Positions 36,317-46,484 are shown, counted from the first letter of the stretch. The stretch is 64,000 nt of DNA from Peribacillus frigoritolerans (GCA_030562215.1 JAUPFL010000001.1:1600501-1664500), one strand, 5' to 3'. Translations and numbers: made by a program. The notes: generated by a model from the letters alone, not told the origin.

Positions 36317-37675
36317 TTAAAATCTGCGCCGTTTTGAAGATCCCGGTATACCGAGATCTTCACGGTATTTTGCAATAGTCCGGCGGGAGATCTTCGTCCC
36401 TTCATTTTCGAATATTTGACAGAGTTTCTGATCTGAAAAAGGCTTTATTTTATCTTCATCGGCAATCAAGACCTTTATTTTTTCCTTGATGGTGGTCGTT
36501 GATTCGGTTGCTTGGCTGTTCACGCGGTTTAACCCTCTAGTAAAGAAGTTCCTTAGTTTGAAGAGGCCATGCGGCGTCTGGATATATTTATTGCTCGTCG
36601 CCCTGCTGATCGTTGATTCATGAAGCTGAAGTTTTTCCGAAATGTCCTTCAGTGTCATAGGTTTTAATCCCGTAATTCCCTTCATGAAAAACTCATGCTG
36701 CTCATCCACTATTGACGCTGTCACTTTGTAAAGTGTCATTTGCCTTTGTTCGAGCCCTTTTAAAAGTAATTGGGCATCATTTATGTGCCCTTTTATATAA
36801 TCTTTAGCTGGATTAACAGAATTCATGGCGACGTGATTCTTGTAGTAAGGATTGATGGAAAGTTTAGGTGTGCAGCTATCGTTGACCGTTATCAGGAAAC
36901 CTTCTTTTTCTTTTTCCACGTAAACGTCCGGAACGATGTAATGAGTCATATCATTGGAAAAGTGACTGACTGGACGCGGGTTTAACGTACGGATGAAATC
37001 CGAGGCCTCTTGTACTTCTTGAACGGTCACTTGGTGAAGGGCGGCAATTTTCCTGTAGCGTTTTTCTGCTAAATCCGCTAAATGCTTTTTAACGATCTTA
37101 TACGCCAATTCATTGTGATTCTCATGCTCACGCAGCTGAATGAGTAAACAATCGGTCAGATCTTTAGCCCCGACTCCAATTGGGTCAAGGGATTGCAATA
37201 CTTGAATCATATTTTCGATTTCTTCCACGGGTACGGAAAAATGCGAGGCAGCCCAATGGGCATCCAATTCAAGAAATCCATAATCATTTAAGTTTCCAAT
37301 CAAAAATTGGAGAATCTTCTTTTCAAATTCTTTCAACGAACTTAGTAAACTCAATTGTTCCAGTAAATGGCTTTCCAGTGTTTCTGTGTTAACTGAATAA
37401 TTGTTGATAGGGTTGTAATCATTGTCTCCGGTGAAACTTTTACTTTTAGAGGAGGATCCACGTATCTGAGAATTTATTTTATGTGTACGAATATTAAGTG
37501 ATGCGAGGGGTTCTTTAAAGCTAATTTCGAGAATGGGATTTTCGTAAGCCTGTCGGTTCAGGAAATCTATCAGTTCATGGGTGGAATATTGAAGGATATT
37601 GATCGATTGCTGTAATTCAGGGGTTAATGATAACTTCAAGGTTTGTTTTTGATACAGTTCAAATCCTACCTGCAT
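36317..37675 (-). CDS. rpoN: RNA polymerase sigma-54 factor (SigL)
   Basis: 452 residues. N-terminal activator-interaction region (LYQKQTLKLSLTPELQQSINILQYSTHELIDFL), core-binding domain in the middle, HTH (MTLKDISEKLQLHESTISRATSNKYIQTPHGLFKLRNFF) and C-terminal RpoN box SRRTIAKYREDLGIPGS that reads the -24 element. Named sigL in B. subtilis. Start ATG 37675 is chosen because MQVGFELYQKQ is family-typical; a TTG at 37684 is possible. It is divergent from an aminotransferase gene that has a good sigma-54 promoter. No enhancer-binding activator is encoded in the window. Confidence 0.93.
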   Translation of the reverse strand: MQVGFELYQKQTLKLSLTPELQQSINILQYSTHELIDFLNRQAYENPILEISFKEPLASLNIRTHKINSQIRGSSSKSKSFTGDNDYNPINNYSVNTETLESHLLEQLSLLSSLKEFEKKILQFLIGNLNDYGFLELDAHWAASHFSVPVEEIENMIQVLQSLDPIGVGAKDLTDCLLIQLREHENHNELAYKIVKKHLADLAEKRYRKIAALHQVTVQEVQEASDFIRTLNPRPVSHFSNDMTHYIVPDVYVEKEKEGFLITVNDSCTPKLSINPYYKNHVAMNSVNPAKDYIKGHINDAQLLLKGLEQRQMTLYKVTASIVDEQHEFFMKGITGLKPMTLKDISEKLQLHESTISRATSNKYIQTPHGLFKLRNFFTRGLNRVNSQATESTTTIKEKIKVLIADEDKIKPFSDQKLCQIFENEGTKISRRTIAKYREDLGIPGSSKRRRF

Positions 37676-37868
37676 ATATATCAACTTCTTTCTTTAAGAT
37701 TAACATAGCGGCTTAAAAGGAATGAAAAAATATTAACATGATAATAATACAAATCTTACGAAAATTCAATATTGTGTGTCAGGTTTTGTAACATCAATTA
37801 GAAAATAATGAGGGGGATTCAATAAAATGCTTGTATTTCAGTATTTAATCTAATGAATGGGAGTTGTT

Positions 37869-37936
37869 GATTCGAATATGAATCAAATGATTTATATGTG
37901 AATCAACACGTACTACTATTGATTTGAATATGAATC
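37869..37936 (+). promoter_or_regulatory. Three palindromic upstream activator-type sites
   Basis: GATTCGAATATGAATC (37869-37884), GATTTATATGTGAATC (37889-37904) and GATTTGAATATGAATC (37921-37936) are variants of one 16-bp near-palindrome, centre spacings 20 and 32 bp. They lie 40-107 bp upstream of the sigma-54 promoter, the normal place for an enhancer-binding protein. Confidence 0.75.
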
Positions 37937-37975
37937 ACTTTAACTTGAATACCTTTAATATAAGGCTCATATAAT

Positions 37976-37992
37976 TTGGCATGCATCTTGCT
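37976..37992 (+). promoter_or_regulatory. Sigma-54 (-24/-12) promoter of the aminotransferase operon
   Basis: TTGGCATGCATCTTGCT: GG and GC dinucleotides are 12 bp apart, as required; matches TTGGCAC-N5-TTGCA well. About 64 bases before the start codon. Confidence 0.88.
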
Positions 37993-38055
37993 ACATCTAT
38001 AAATATAAAAATAAACTAGCTTGAAAAAATCCATTACAGAGAAGGGTGTTTTTAC

Positions 38056-39381
38056 ATGATTAAAGAGACTACGGGTATTCAGGAATTAATCGATTTGGAT
38101 AAAAAGCATTTTATTCATCCGACTACGGCAATCGAACAACAGCAGGCAGATGGTCCAAGTTTCATCTTTAAGGAAGGGAAGGGGATATATCTTACGGATG
38201 TCACGGGCAGGACTGTCATTGATGGCATGGCTTCACTTTGGAATGTGAATATTGGACATGGACAAGAAGAGATGGCTGATGTCGCGAAGGAACAAATGGC
38301 GAAATTAGCTTTCACCTCAAGTTTCGCCACTTTCAGCAATGAGCCGGCAATCCGTTTGGCGGCCAAAATCGCTTCCATCGCGCCAGGGGATTTGAATGCA
38401 GTTTTCTTCACTTCAGGTGGATCGGAGTCGAATGATACGGCGATCAAACTTGCTCGTCATTACTGGCTTTTGAAAGGGCAGCCTAATCGTCAAAAAATCA
38501 TTTCCCGCTCGAAATCCTATCATGGAGTGGCAATGGGAGCTACAAGTGCGACTGGCCTGAAGCCGTTCCGAGATTTCACGAATTCAATCGCACCTGATTT
38601 TTACCATGTGGACGGTTCCTCCATTGAGGAGTTGCGTAAGGTCATAGAACAGGAAGGACCGGAAACGATTGCGGCATTTATCGCTGAACCGATTCAAGGG
38701 GCCGGTGGCGTGAACCTTCCTCCTGAAGGCTATTTTAAGGAAGTAAGGGAAATTTGTAATGAATACGGGATTTTGATGGTGACGGATGAAGTCATTACAG
38801 GTTTCGGAAGAACAGGGACTTATTTTGGGATTGAACACTTTGGTGTTGTACCTGATATGATGTGCTTTGCAAAAGGTGTAACGAGCGGATATGCACAGTT
38901 AGGCGGGGTCGTCCTGAATGATAAGATGCATCAGGATTTCATTGCCCTTTCAAAAGGCACGCTTTTACATGGCTACACCTACAGCGGGCATCCGATGGCA
39001 TGTGCGGTTGCTTTAAAAAATATTGAAATAATTGAACGTGAAAACCTGATAGAAAACTCGAAACAGCGTGGTGAAGAGTTGCTTGCCGGCTTTAAGAAGC
39101 TTCAAAGCAAACATCCGATTATTGGTGATGTCAGGGCACTTGGACTAATTGGAGGCATCTCCATCGTAAAGGACAAACAAACAGGTGAAGGCTTTGAGTC
39201 ACAGCTTGCTCCAAGGCTTGTTGCTGAAGCGGCGAAGAATGGTTTGATTTGCCGGTCTGTTACGTTTGATCAAGATACACTCGTATTCGCACCGCCTTTA
39301 ATCATTACAAAAGCGGAAGTCGAAAGAATGATTGAAATCCTTGATGTGACATTTACTGCTGTCGAAAAAGAAATTTTATAA
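38056..39381 (+). CDS. Class III PLP aminotransferase, probable omega-amino-acid:pyruvate type
   Basis: 441 residues. Features: FTSGGSESNDTAIKLARHYW, SYHGVAMGATSATG, the cofactor-binding aspartate in LMVTDEVITGFGRTG and the PLP lysine in MMCFAKGVTSGYAQLGG. Overall pattern fits the omega-amino acid/GABA/diamine transaminases rather than ornithine aminotransferase. With the aldehyde dehydrogenase 12 bases downstream it should turn an omega-amine into a semialdehyde and then an acid. Transcribed from a sigma-54 promoter, so induced through an activator, probably by its substrate. Substrate unknown. Confidence 0.83.
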   Translation: MIKETTGIQELIDLDKKHFIHPTTAIEQQQADGPSFIFKEGKGIYLTDVTGRTVIDGMASLWNVNIGHGQEEMADVAKEQMAKLAFTSSFATFSNEPAIRLAAKIASIAPGDLNAVFFTSGGSESNDTAIKLARHYWLLKGQPNRQKIISRSKSYHGVAMGATSATGLKPFRDFTNSIAPDFYHVDGSSIEELRKVIEQEGPETIAAFIAEPIQGAGGVNLPPEGYFKEVREICNEYGILMVTDEVITGFGRTGTYFGIEHFGVVPDMMCFAKGVTSGYAQLGGVVLNDKMHQDFIALSKGTLLHGYTYSGHPMACAVALKNIEIIERENLIENSKQRGEELLAGFKKLQSKHPIIGDVRALGLIGGISIVKDKQTGEGFESQLAPRLVAEAAKNGLICRSVTFDQDTLVFAPPLIITKAEVERMIEILDVTFTAVEKEIL

Positions 39382-39393
39382 GAGGTGAAAGTG

Positions 39394-40831
39394 ATGGTCA
39401 TGACGGAAACGCTGAAAAAGAAATTATACATTAATGGTAAATGGCAAGAAGCTGAAAAGTTCACGACACTAAAGTCTCCTTATAGCGGGGAAGTTCTAGC
39501 GGAGATTCCTTCGGCGAGCCTTGAAGACGTCGAGTTGGCAATAGAATCAGCCTATCAAGCTAGAAAAACAATGGCAGCTTTACCTAGTCATAAACGCGCT
39601 GCCATACTTGAAAAGCTTGCGAGCCTTTTGGAAAGCCGCAAAGATGAGGCAGCTGAAATTATTGCAAAAGAGGCAGCGAAACCGATTAAAACGGCAATGG
39701 TTGAAGTATCCCGGACGATTGCCACATATAAATTTGCAGCAGAGGAAGCAAAAAGGATTCATGGAGAAACATTGACGATGGATGCAACAGCTGACGGAGA
39801 AGGAAGGATAGGGTACACCGTCCGTGAGCCTCTAGGCGTTGTGGGTGCGATTACGCCTTTTAATTTTCCGATGAACCTTGTTGCCCATAAAGTAGGCCCG
39901 GCCATTGCTGCCGGAAATACACTTGTCCTGAAACCTGCGAGCCAAACACCGCTATCTTCACTATTTCTTGCCGAACTATTAGCAGAAACGGATTTGCCGG
40001 CAGGTGCGTTTAATTTAGTCACCGGAAGCGGTTCGGTAATCGGTGATAAATTAGTCACCGATTCACGGGTGAAGAGCATTTCATTTACCGGAAGTCCGGC
40101 TGTCGGAATCGGGATCCGTAATAAGGCCGGGTTAAAGAAAGTGAGTCTTGAACTAGGTTCGAATGCGGCTGTCATCGTCGATAAAGGGATCAATATCGAT
40201 AAAATCATCCAACGCTGTGTATCGGCAGCATTCGCTTTTCAAGGGCAGGTCTGCATTTCCTTACAGCGCGCTTATGTTCATGAAGAGGTGTATGATGAGT
40301 TCGTCAAAAATTCACGGAAGCAACGAATGGCTTGAAACTAGGGGATTCTTTGGACCCGTCTGTGGATATTTCGGCATTGATCAGCGCTGGGGATGTACAG
40401 CGAAGCCTGGATTGATCGGTGAAGCTAAACAACACGGTGCGATTGTTGCAGCAGGAGGTAAATCTGAAGGAAATATCCTGCATCCCACTGTGTTGCTGGA
40501 AGTGGATGCAATGCTTAAGGTATCTTGTCAGGAAGTCTTCGCTCCAATTGTTTTGATCAATAAGGTTTCTTCCGTTGAGGAAGCGATTGACTTGGTCAAT
40601 GATTCCGAATTCGGATTGCAGGCCGGGATTTACACAGAAAATATCAATCTGGCTCTTTCTGCCGCAGAAAAATTGGAAGTCGGCGGTGTTATCATTAATG
40701 ACATCCCAACTTACCGTGTTGACAACATGCCATATGGCGGAGTCAAAAAAAGCGGGACGGGTCGCGAAGGGCTGAAATATGCCATTGAAGAAATGACGGA
40801 AATGAAATTAATCATTATTAACCGGAATTAA
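39394..40831 (+). CDS. Aldehyde dehydrogenase, two frameshifts, partner of the aminotransferase
   Basis: About 480 residues after repair. Features: PFNFPMNLVAHKVGPAIAAGNTLVLKPASQTP, FTGSPAVGIGIR, catalytic glutamate in SLELGSNAAVIV, catalytic cysteine in AFQGQVCISLQRAYVH and the C-terminal MPYGGVKKSGTGREG. GQVCISLQR groups it with non-phosphorylating glyceraldehyde phosphate and sulfo/semialdehyde dehydrogenases. Breaks near 40308 (A lost; FVKKFTEATNGLKLGDSLDPSVD restored) and near 40413 (G lost; LDWIGEAKQHGA restored). ATG 39394 follows AGAGGTG. Same operon as the aminotransferase. Confidence 0.83.
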
Positions 40832-40913
40832 TCAGAAAAGAGGTGGGCAGCTGCTCATCTCTTTTTCTATGAATCTTGTAAGAGATTGGCCCATGAGTTA
40901 TGCAAAAATGAAT

Positions 40914-40972
40914 AGGTAATTCACGACTGAATTTAAATAAGACAGGAAAGGGCACAAAAACGTGAGTTACCT
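40914..40972 (+). promoter_or_regulatory. Inverted repeat upstream of the second sigma-54 promoter
   Basis: AGGTAATTCACG (40914-40925) and CGTGAGTTACCT (40961-40972), 11 of 12 complementary, 35-nt spacer; ends 12 bases before the -24 element. Confidence 0.5.
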
Positions 40973-40983
40973 AATATTTCAAA

Positions 40984-41000
40984 CTGGCATGAATCTTGCT
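40984..41000 (+). promoter_or_regulatory. Sigma-54 (-24/-12) promoter of the aldehyde dehydrogenase gene
   Basis: CTGGCATGAATCTTGCT, GG and GC 12 bp apart; it differs at only two positions from the promoter at 37976. Confidence 0.85.
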
Positions 41001-41045
41001 CATATTTTATATAGGTAGATATCTTAAAACCGAGGAGGAAATTAC

Positions 41046-42566
41046 ATGCAGGAAACTTTGCAAAATAATACGAAAAAAGAAGGAACGGGAGCACTGGACT
41101 TAAAGATGTTCATCAATGGGGAATGGGTGAATTCGACTTCAGGTGAGAAGAGGGATGTATTGAATCCGGCCACGGGGGAAGTTATTGCCAAAGCAGCGGA
41201 AGGGACACAGGAAGATGTGGATGCAGCGGTCGAGGCAGCAAAATATGCTTTCTATGAAGGTGGTTGGTGGGGAACTCCGGCCGTCGAAAGAGCTCGCATT
41301 TTATTCAAAATAGCCGACAAAATAGAAGAAAAAGCTGAAGAACTAGCTGCGTTGGAGACATTGGACAATGGGAAACCATTGCGTGAGGCTCGTTATGATA
41401 TAGCTGATTCGGCAGCCTGTTTTAGATATTATGCAGGATTGGCTACAAAACCGACAGGTCAGACTTTTGAAGTTCCTGACGGCCAGCAAGCGATGGTCGT
41501 AAGGGAACCGATCGGTGTCTGCGGGCAGATCGTTCCATGGAATTTCCCACTGATGATGTCCGCCTGGAAACTGGCTCCAGCTCTTGCTGCAGGAAATTCC
41601 GTTGTGTTCAAACCATCTGAGATCACTCCGGTGACGGCGGTCAAACTATTTGAAATCATGGATGAGGTAGGATTGCCAAAGGGTGTCGCAAATCTTGTGT
41701 TGGGAGCGGGGCCAGTTGTCGGACAAGCCATTGCAGAGCATGAGGAAATCGATAAAGTAGCCTTTACAGGAGGAACGGCAACAGGACGTAAGATCATGGA
41801 GGCTTCACTGGGTAACCTAAAGAAAGTGACATTGGAGCTCGGCGGTAAATCGCCTAATATCGTATTTGCGGACTCAGACTTTGAGACTGCCGTTGACTAT
41901 GCTCTATACGGGATTTTCTGTAATCAAGGACAAGTGTGTTCAGCTGGCTCCCGTTTACTGTTGGAAGAGTCAATTTACGATCAATTCATTGCAAGTCTTA
42001 CTGCGAAGGCGAAAAAGATCAAAGTAGGTTCAGGTTCTGATGAAAACAGCCAGATGGGACCTATCGTTTCAGAAGCCCATATGAACAAAATTTTATCGTA
42101 TATCCAAATCGGAAAAGAAGAAGGTGCCAAATTAATCGTCGGTGGAAATCGAATTAAAGAAGAAGGCATGGATAAAGGTTACTTTGTCGAACCTACTATT
42201 TTTGTTGATACGACACCGGACATGAGGATTGTTCAGGAAGAAATTTTTGGACCGGTGCTTGTCGTTCAAAAATTCAAGGATGAAGCGGAAGCTCTTCGAC
42301 TTGCCAATGATACGAAATATGGTTTAGCCGGAGCGGTGTTCACGAATGATATCGCAAAAGCATACCGTGTCATTAAAAAAGTGCGTGCCGGCATCACGTG
42401 GATAAACTCATATCATCCGACTTATAACGAAGCTCCTTGGGGAGGGTTCAAGCAAAGCGGAAATGGACGCGAACTGGGAACCTTCGGTTACGAAGCTTAC
42501 ACCGAAGTGAAGCAAATCAATAACAACTTGGATATTCAGCCAACAGGCTGGTTTGATGAAGAGTAA
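41046..42566 (+). CDS. NAD-dependent aldehyde dehydrogenase (betaine-aldehyde/DhaS-like)
   Basis: 506 residues, intact. Features: IVPWNFPLMMSAWKLAPALAAGNSVVFKPSEITP, FTGGTATGRKIM, catalytic glutamate in TLELGGKSPNIV, catalytic cysteine in FCNQGQVCSAGSRLLLEE, and EEIFGPVLVV. This is the broad ALDH2/betaine aldehyde dehydrogenase clan. ATG 41046 follows GAGGAGG. Its own sigma-54 promoter and terminator make it a separate unit in the same regulon as the aminotransferase operon. Likely handles an aldehyde produced by amine or alcohol breakdown; substrate open. Confidence 0.87.
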   Translation: MQETLQNNTKKEGTGALDLKMFINGEWVNSTSGEKRDVLNPATGEVIAKAAEGTQEDVDAAVEAAKYAFYEGGWWGTPAVERARILFKIADKIEEKAEELAALETLDNGKPLREARYDIADSAACFRYYAGLATKPTGQTFEVPDGQQAMVVREPIGVCGQIVPWNFPLMMSAWKLAPALAAGNSVVFKPSEITPVTAVKLFEIMDEVGLPKGVANLVLGAGPVVGQAIAEHEEIDKVAFTGGTATGRKIMEASLGNLKKVTLELGGKSPNIVFADSDFETAVDYALYGIFCNQGQVCSAGSRLLLEESIYDQFIASLTAKAKKIKVGSGSDENSQMGPIVSEAHMNKILSYIQIGKEEGAKLIVGGNRIKEEGMDKGYFVEPTIFVDTTPDMRIVQEEIFGPVLVVQKFKDEAEALRLANDTKYGLAGAVFTNDIAKAYRVIKKVRAGITWINSYHPTYNEAPWGGFKQSGNGRELGTFGYEAYTEVKQINNNLDIQPTGWFDEE

Positions 42567-42577
42567 ATAGCTTGACG

Positions 42578-42609
42578 AAAAAGGCTGTTCCTTGGGGAAC
42601 AGCCTTTTT
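42578..42609 (+). terminator. Terminator of the aldehyde dehydrogenase gene
   Basis: AAAAAGGCTGTTCC / GGAACAGCCTTTTT with short loop. Confidence 0.92.
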
Positions 42610-42611
42610 CG

Positions 42612-42791
42612 TGGAATCGGAAATATAATATCGAAATCGGAGATAAAATGCCGAAATCGGAGATAAAATCCGAGAAACGCAGATAAAATGTCGAAATCGG
42701 AGATAAAATGCCTGAATCGCAGATAAAATCCGAGAATTGCAGATAAAATCCGAAAAACGAAAATAAAATGTAGAAATCGCAGATATATTTA
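42612..42791. repeat. Tandem repeat array 1, nine 20-nt units
   Basis: Consensus unit CGAAATCGGAGATAAAATGC; nine units in exact 20-nt register with substitutions only. It starts three bases after the terminator and ends 20 bases before the 3' end of the convergent gene. The 20-nt period excludes a coding repeat. Resembles array 2 at 61629-61760. Confidence 0.88.
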
Positions 42792-42810
42792 AAGAATGCT
42801 AAACATTGTT

Positions 42811-44857
42811 TTACTTTTGTCGGACTTTTTCAAGATCAACCCGTCCTGAAAAGAAAACGGCGCCATTACCCATATCTGCGAGGCGATCTGGGGTAAGGGA
42901 ATTGATGTGTTGTTTTGTTTTAGGTGCATTTTGCCACAAGCCTTGGCTGACAAGTACGCCGGGTAACACATTTTCACCGGGAGCAGCGGTAAGCAAACAT
43001 TCACCGCGATCATTCCAGATTCTAACCATATCTCCGGAGGCTATCCCCATTGTTTTGGCATCAGCGGCATTCATGTGCAGTTTCGGTTCCTTTTCCATGG
43101 AGATATGTTTGGCATTATTTGAAAAGGTTGAATTCAAGAAATTGTGATTAGGTGCCGGAATGAATAAAAATGGCAGGTCGCTGTCTTTTATGATTGGCGT
43201 ATATGTTGGCAAAGGCTCGTATCCATCCTGCTTCATCCGTTCGGAATAAAGTTCGATTTTACCGCTTGGTGTCGGAAGTTTTCCTGGGAACAGCGGCTGC
43301 ATTTTGGCTTTGACAAATTGATTCTTTGAGAGGAGTCATAGGTAATTCCTTCCAAATGCGGGTTATCGGGAAAATTCAGCGCCTGCCGTATCATATCTTC
43401 CTCTGAATCTCTAAATGCTTGTTCCGCAAATCCCATTCCAATAGCTAACAGTTTGAACAATTCAACATTCGATTTCGATTGGCCATATTTTTCGACTACA
43501 GGTTTTTGTATTTGCACGTAATTATGCCAGTATGAATTATAAAAATCCTCCGTTTCATAAGATGATGTGGCAGGAAGGACGAGGTCGGCAAACATGGCCG
43601 TTTCGGTTAAGAATAGATCATGGACAACTGTGAATAGATCTTCCCGCATTAGACCTTCCTGCACCTTATTTGCATTCGGAGCGACAAGTGCTGGGTTTGA
43701 TCCGTATACAAACATGGAGCGAATCGGGTTTTCTTTTTCCAGAAGAGCTTGACCGATTTGGTTCATATTAATGGTCCGGGTAGCTTTATTTTGCAATAAG
43801 TCAGGACGTCTTAAGGCATTTATATTAAAGGCCAGATATCCTGAATTACCTTTGATGGCTCCGCCGCCTTCCGCCATCCATTGGCCGGTAAGTGCAGGCA
43901 GGCAGGCAATGGTACGTACCGCCATGCCTCCATTGTCATGGTGCTGCAGGCCATTGCCTATCCGAACGAATGAGGGACTTGTAGTGCCGTACATCCTGGC
44001 TAGTTCATATAAGTCATCAATTGGAACGCCAGTTATCGCGGAGACGGTCGCAGGGTCATATTGGCGGACGTGTTCGCGCAATTCAGCAGCACCCACTGTG
44101 TATTCATCGAGAAAGGGCTGGTCGACTAGATTCTCGGCATATAGAATATGCATTAATCCGAGGGCGAGTGCACTATCGGTGCCAGGCAGAATCGGAATGA
44201 ACCAATCTGCCCACTTGCCGGTTTGGTTTTTATGTACGTCAATGACAACTACTTTGGCCCCGTTTTTCGGGCTTGCTGGGCAAGCGTCACTTGGTGCATA
44301 TTTGTGCTCACAGCGTTAATGCCCCACATGATGAAAAGCTTTGTATGAATCGTTTCTTCTGGATCGATGCCGAATGAACCACCCATTGTATAGCTGTATC
44401 CGACTGAGCCAGCCGCATTACAAATGGAACGCTCGAGTATGCTTGCACCGAGTTTGTTGAAAAAGCGGCGATCCATCCCCTCGGCGCTGAGGTTCCCCAT
44501 GTTTCCGTAAAAGCTATAGGGAAGTATGCTTTCTGGTCCGTGCAATTCGATCAGGTCTTTCCATTTGGAAGTGATTATATCAATGGCCTCTTCCCAGCTG
44601 ATTGGAGCGAACATCCCTTCCCCTTTCGGACCGATGCGCTTTAATGGCTGTTTTAAGCGATTGGGGTCATATAGGCGAGCAGTCATGTTTCGGACTTTGT
44701 TGCAAATATTACCTTTGGTGACTGGATGATCAGGGTCTCCTTGAACTTTAATGATTTTCCCGTCTTTTTTGTGCAGCAGTAAACCGCATTGATCAGGACA
44801 GTCAAGAGAGCAAACAGAGGGAAAGACTCCATCTGGCTGATTGATATGGGATTGCAT
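42811..44857 (-). CDS. Molybdopterin oxidoreductase (YoaE-like), two frameshifts
   Basis: Soluble molybdopterin-guanine-dinucleotide enzyme of about 682 residues. N-terminal iron-sulfur motif CSLDCPDQCGLL...GNICNK (four cysteines for a [4Fe-4S] cluster), then molybdopterin domains (ARLYDPNRLKQPLKR, LPYSFYGNMGNLSAEGMDRRFFNKLG, MWGINAVSTNMHQVT) and the C-terminal dinucleotide-binding domain (KHISMEKEPKLHMNAADAKTMGIASGDMVRIWNDRGE). Breaks near 44258 and 43322 are single-base. It resembles B. subtilis YoaE. Electron partner and substrate unknown. The tandem array lies directly beyond its 3' end. Confidence 0.83.
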
Positions 44858-45014
44858 GGCGTATTCCTCCTAAATGATTTGTTCTAATAAAATGAATTTT
44901 CTTATTTATATTGAAAGTGAAATCGTTGAAAGGTGCAAGAACTTCTTAACATATGTTTTTTTTTCTGATAAGCTTACAAGATGAAAATTAACCTATAAAT
45001 AGGAGGATTCATTT

Positions 45015-46484
45015 TTGGATTATGGAATTATAATATCAATTGGAATATACATGGCAGGTATGCTGCTAATTGGCTATTTGGCGTATCGGAAAACGGCTAA
45101 CCTAACCGATTACATGCTTGGCGGACGGAACTTGGGCCCGGCTGTGACTGCATTGAGTGCAGGGGCTTCCGATATGAGTGGATGGCTGTTGATGGGTCTT
45201 CCTGGTGCGATGTACATAAGCGGGTTGAGTGCTGGCTGGATTGTCATCGGCCTGTGTGCAGGCTCTTATTTAAACTGGTTATTCGTGGCACCAAGACTTC
45301 GGACATATACGGAAATTGCCGGCAATTCGATTACGATTCCCGACTTTTTGGGAAATCGGTTTAAAGATGGCTCCCGGGTCTTGAAAGTGGTATCAGCATC
45401 GGTGATTTTAATTTTCTTCACCTTTTACACTTCTTCGGGCATGGTAGCGGGCGGTGAGCTTTTCCGTACGGCTTTCCATTTAGATTACCGGTGGGGCATC
45501 TGGCTGACGGCGAGCGTTGTTATTCTTTATACATTATTTGGCGGATTCCTGGCTGTCAGCTGGACGGACTTCGTACAAGGTACAATCATGTTCATTGCCT
45601 TAATTCTAGTACCAGTTGTCACGATTGTAAATATTGGGGGCTGGGATCCTGCCTTTAATGAAATAAAATCGATTAACCCGAATTTATTGCATGTTTTTGA
45701 AGGAACATCAACCATTGGCATCATATCTCTTCTGGCATGGGGGCTTGGTTATTTCGGGCAGCCTCATATAATCGTTCGATTCATGGCGGTTTCATCTGTT
45801 AAAGAATTGAAAAGTGCACGGCGAATCGGTATGGGATGGATGATTTTTGCTATCGTCGGAGCGATGTTCACCGGATTGGTGGGGATAGCTTATTTTAACC
45901 TGACAAACAGTCCTTTAGGGGAAAGAAATGCGGAGTCCGTCTTCATCATTTTAGCTAAAGAATTGTTTCCATCTTTAATTACAGGTTTCTTGTTGGCTGC
46001 GATTTTAGCAGCGGTCATGAGTACGATTGCATCACAGCTGTTAGTATCGGCAAGTGCTCTGACAGATGATTTCTATAAGCAGTTCATTCGGCCGAATGCA
46101 TCTGATAAGGAGTTAGTGCTGGTGGGTCGGTTTGGTGTATTGGCGATATCTGCCATTGCCCTATTATTGGCTTTTAATCCAAGCGGTACGATCCTTAAAT
46201 TGGTTGGTTATGCATGGGCTGGTTTTGGGGCGGCATTCGGACCTGTCATTCTGTTAAGCCTGTATTGGAAACGGATGACGAAATGGGGAGCCCTGGCGGG
46301 AATGATTGTCGGTACGGCAACCGTGATCGTCTGGGATATGATCGATAAGTTCGCTGGAGTATACGAAATCATTCCTGGTTTCATCGCTGGTTCAATAGCG
46401 GTGGTCGTTTTCAGCTTATTATCGGCCAAGCCTACAAAAGATATAGAAGAAGAATTCAATCAAGCCATTAAAAACCTCTCTTGA
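45015..46484 (+). CDS. putP: Sodium/proline symporter (PutP/OpuE family)
   Basis: 489-residue sodium:solute symporter with about 13 helices. Proline-type motifs: LTDYMLGGRNLGPAVTALSAGASDMSGWLLMGLPGAMY (includes the sodium-site region), GWIVIGLCAGSYLNWLFVAPRLRTYTE, and GYFGQPHIIVRFMAV. TTG start at 45015 after AGGAGG. In B. subtilis, PutP serves proline catabolism and OpuE osmoprotection; sequence alone does not separate them here, and no put genes adjoin it. Confidence 0.85.
   Translation: MDYGIIISIGIYMAGMLLIGYLAYRKTANLTDYMLGGRNLGPAVTALSAGASDMSGWLLMGLPGAMYISGLSAGWIVIGLCAGSYLNWLFVAPRLRTYTEIAGNSITIPDFLGNRFKDGSRVLKVVSASVILIFFTFYTSSGMVAGGELFRTAFHLDYRWGIWLTASVVILYTLFGGFLAVSWTDFVQGTIMFIALILVPVVTIVNIGGWDPAFNEIKSINPNLLHVFEGTSTIGIISLLAWGLGYFGQPHIIVRFMAVSSVKELKSARRIGMGWMIFAIVGAMFTGLVGIAYFNLTNSPLGERNAESVFIILAKELFPSLITGFLLAAILAAVMSTIASQLLVSASALTDDFYKQFIRPNASDKELVLVGRFGVLAISAIALLLAFNPSGTILKLVGYAWAGFGAAFGPVILLSLYWKRMTKWGALAGMIVGTATVIVWDMIDKFAGVYEIIPGFIAGSIAVVVFSLLSAKPTKDIEEEFNQAIKNLS

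Noticed and set aside
42612-42791. CRISPR array
   Set aside because: Direct tandem units without unique spacers, and no cas genes in the window.
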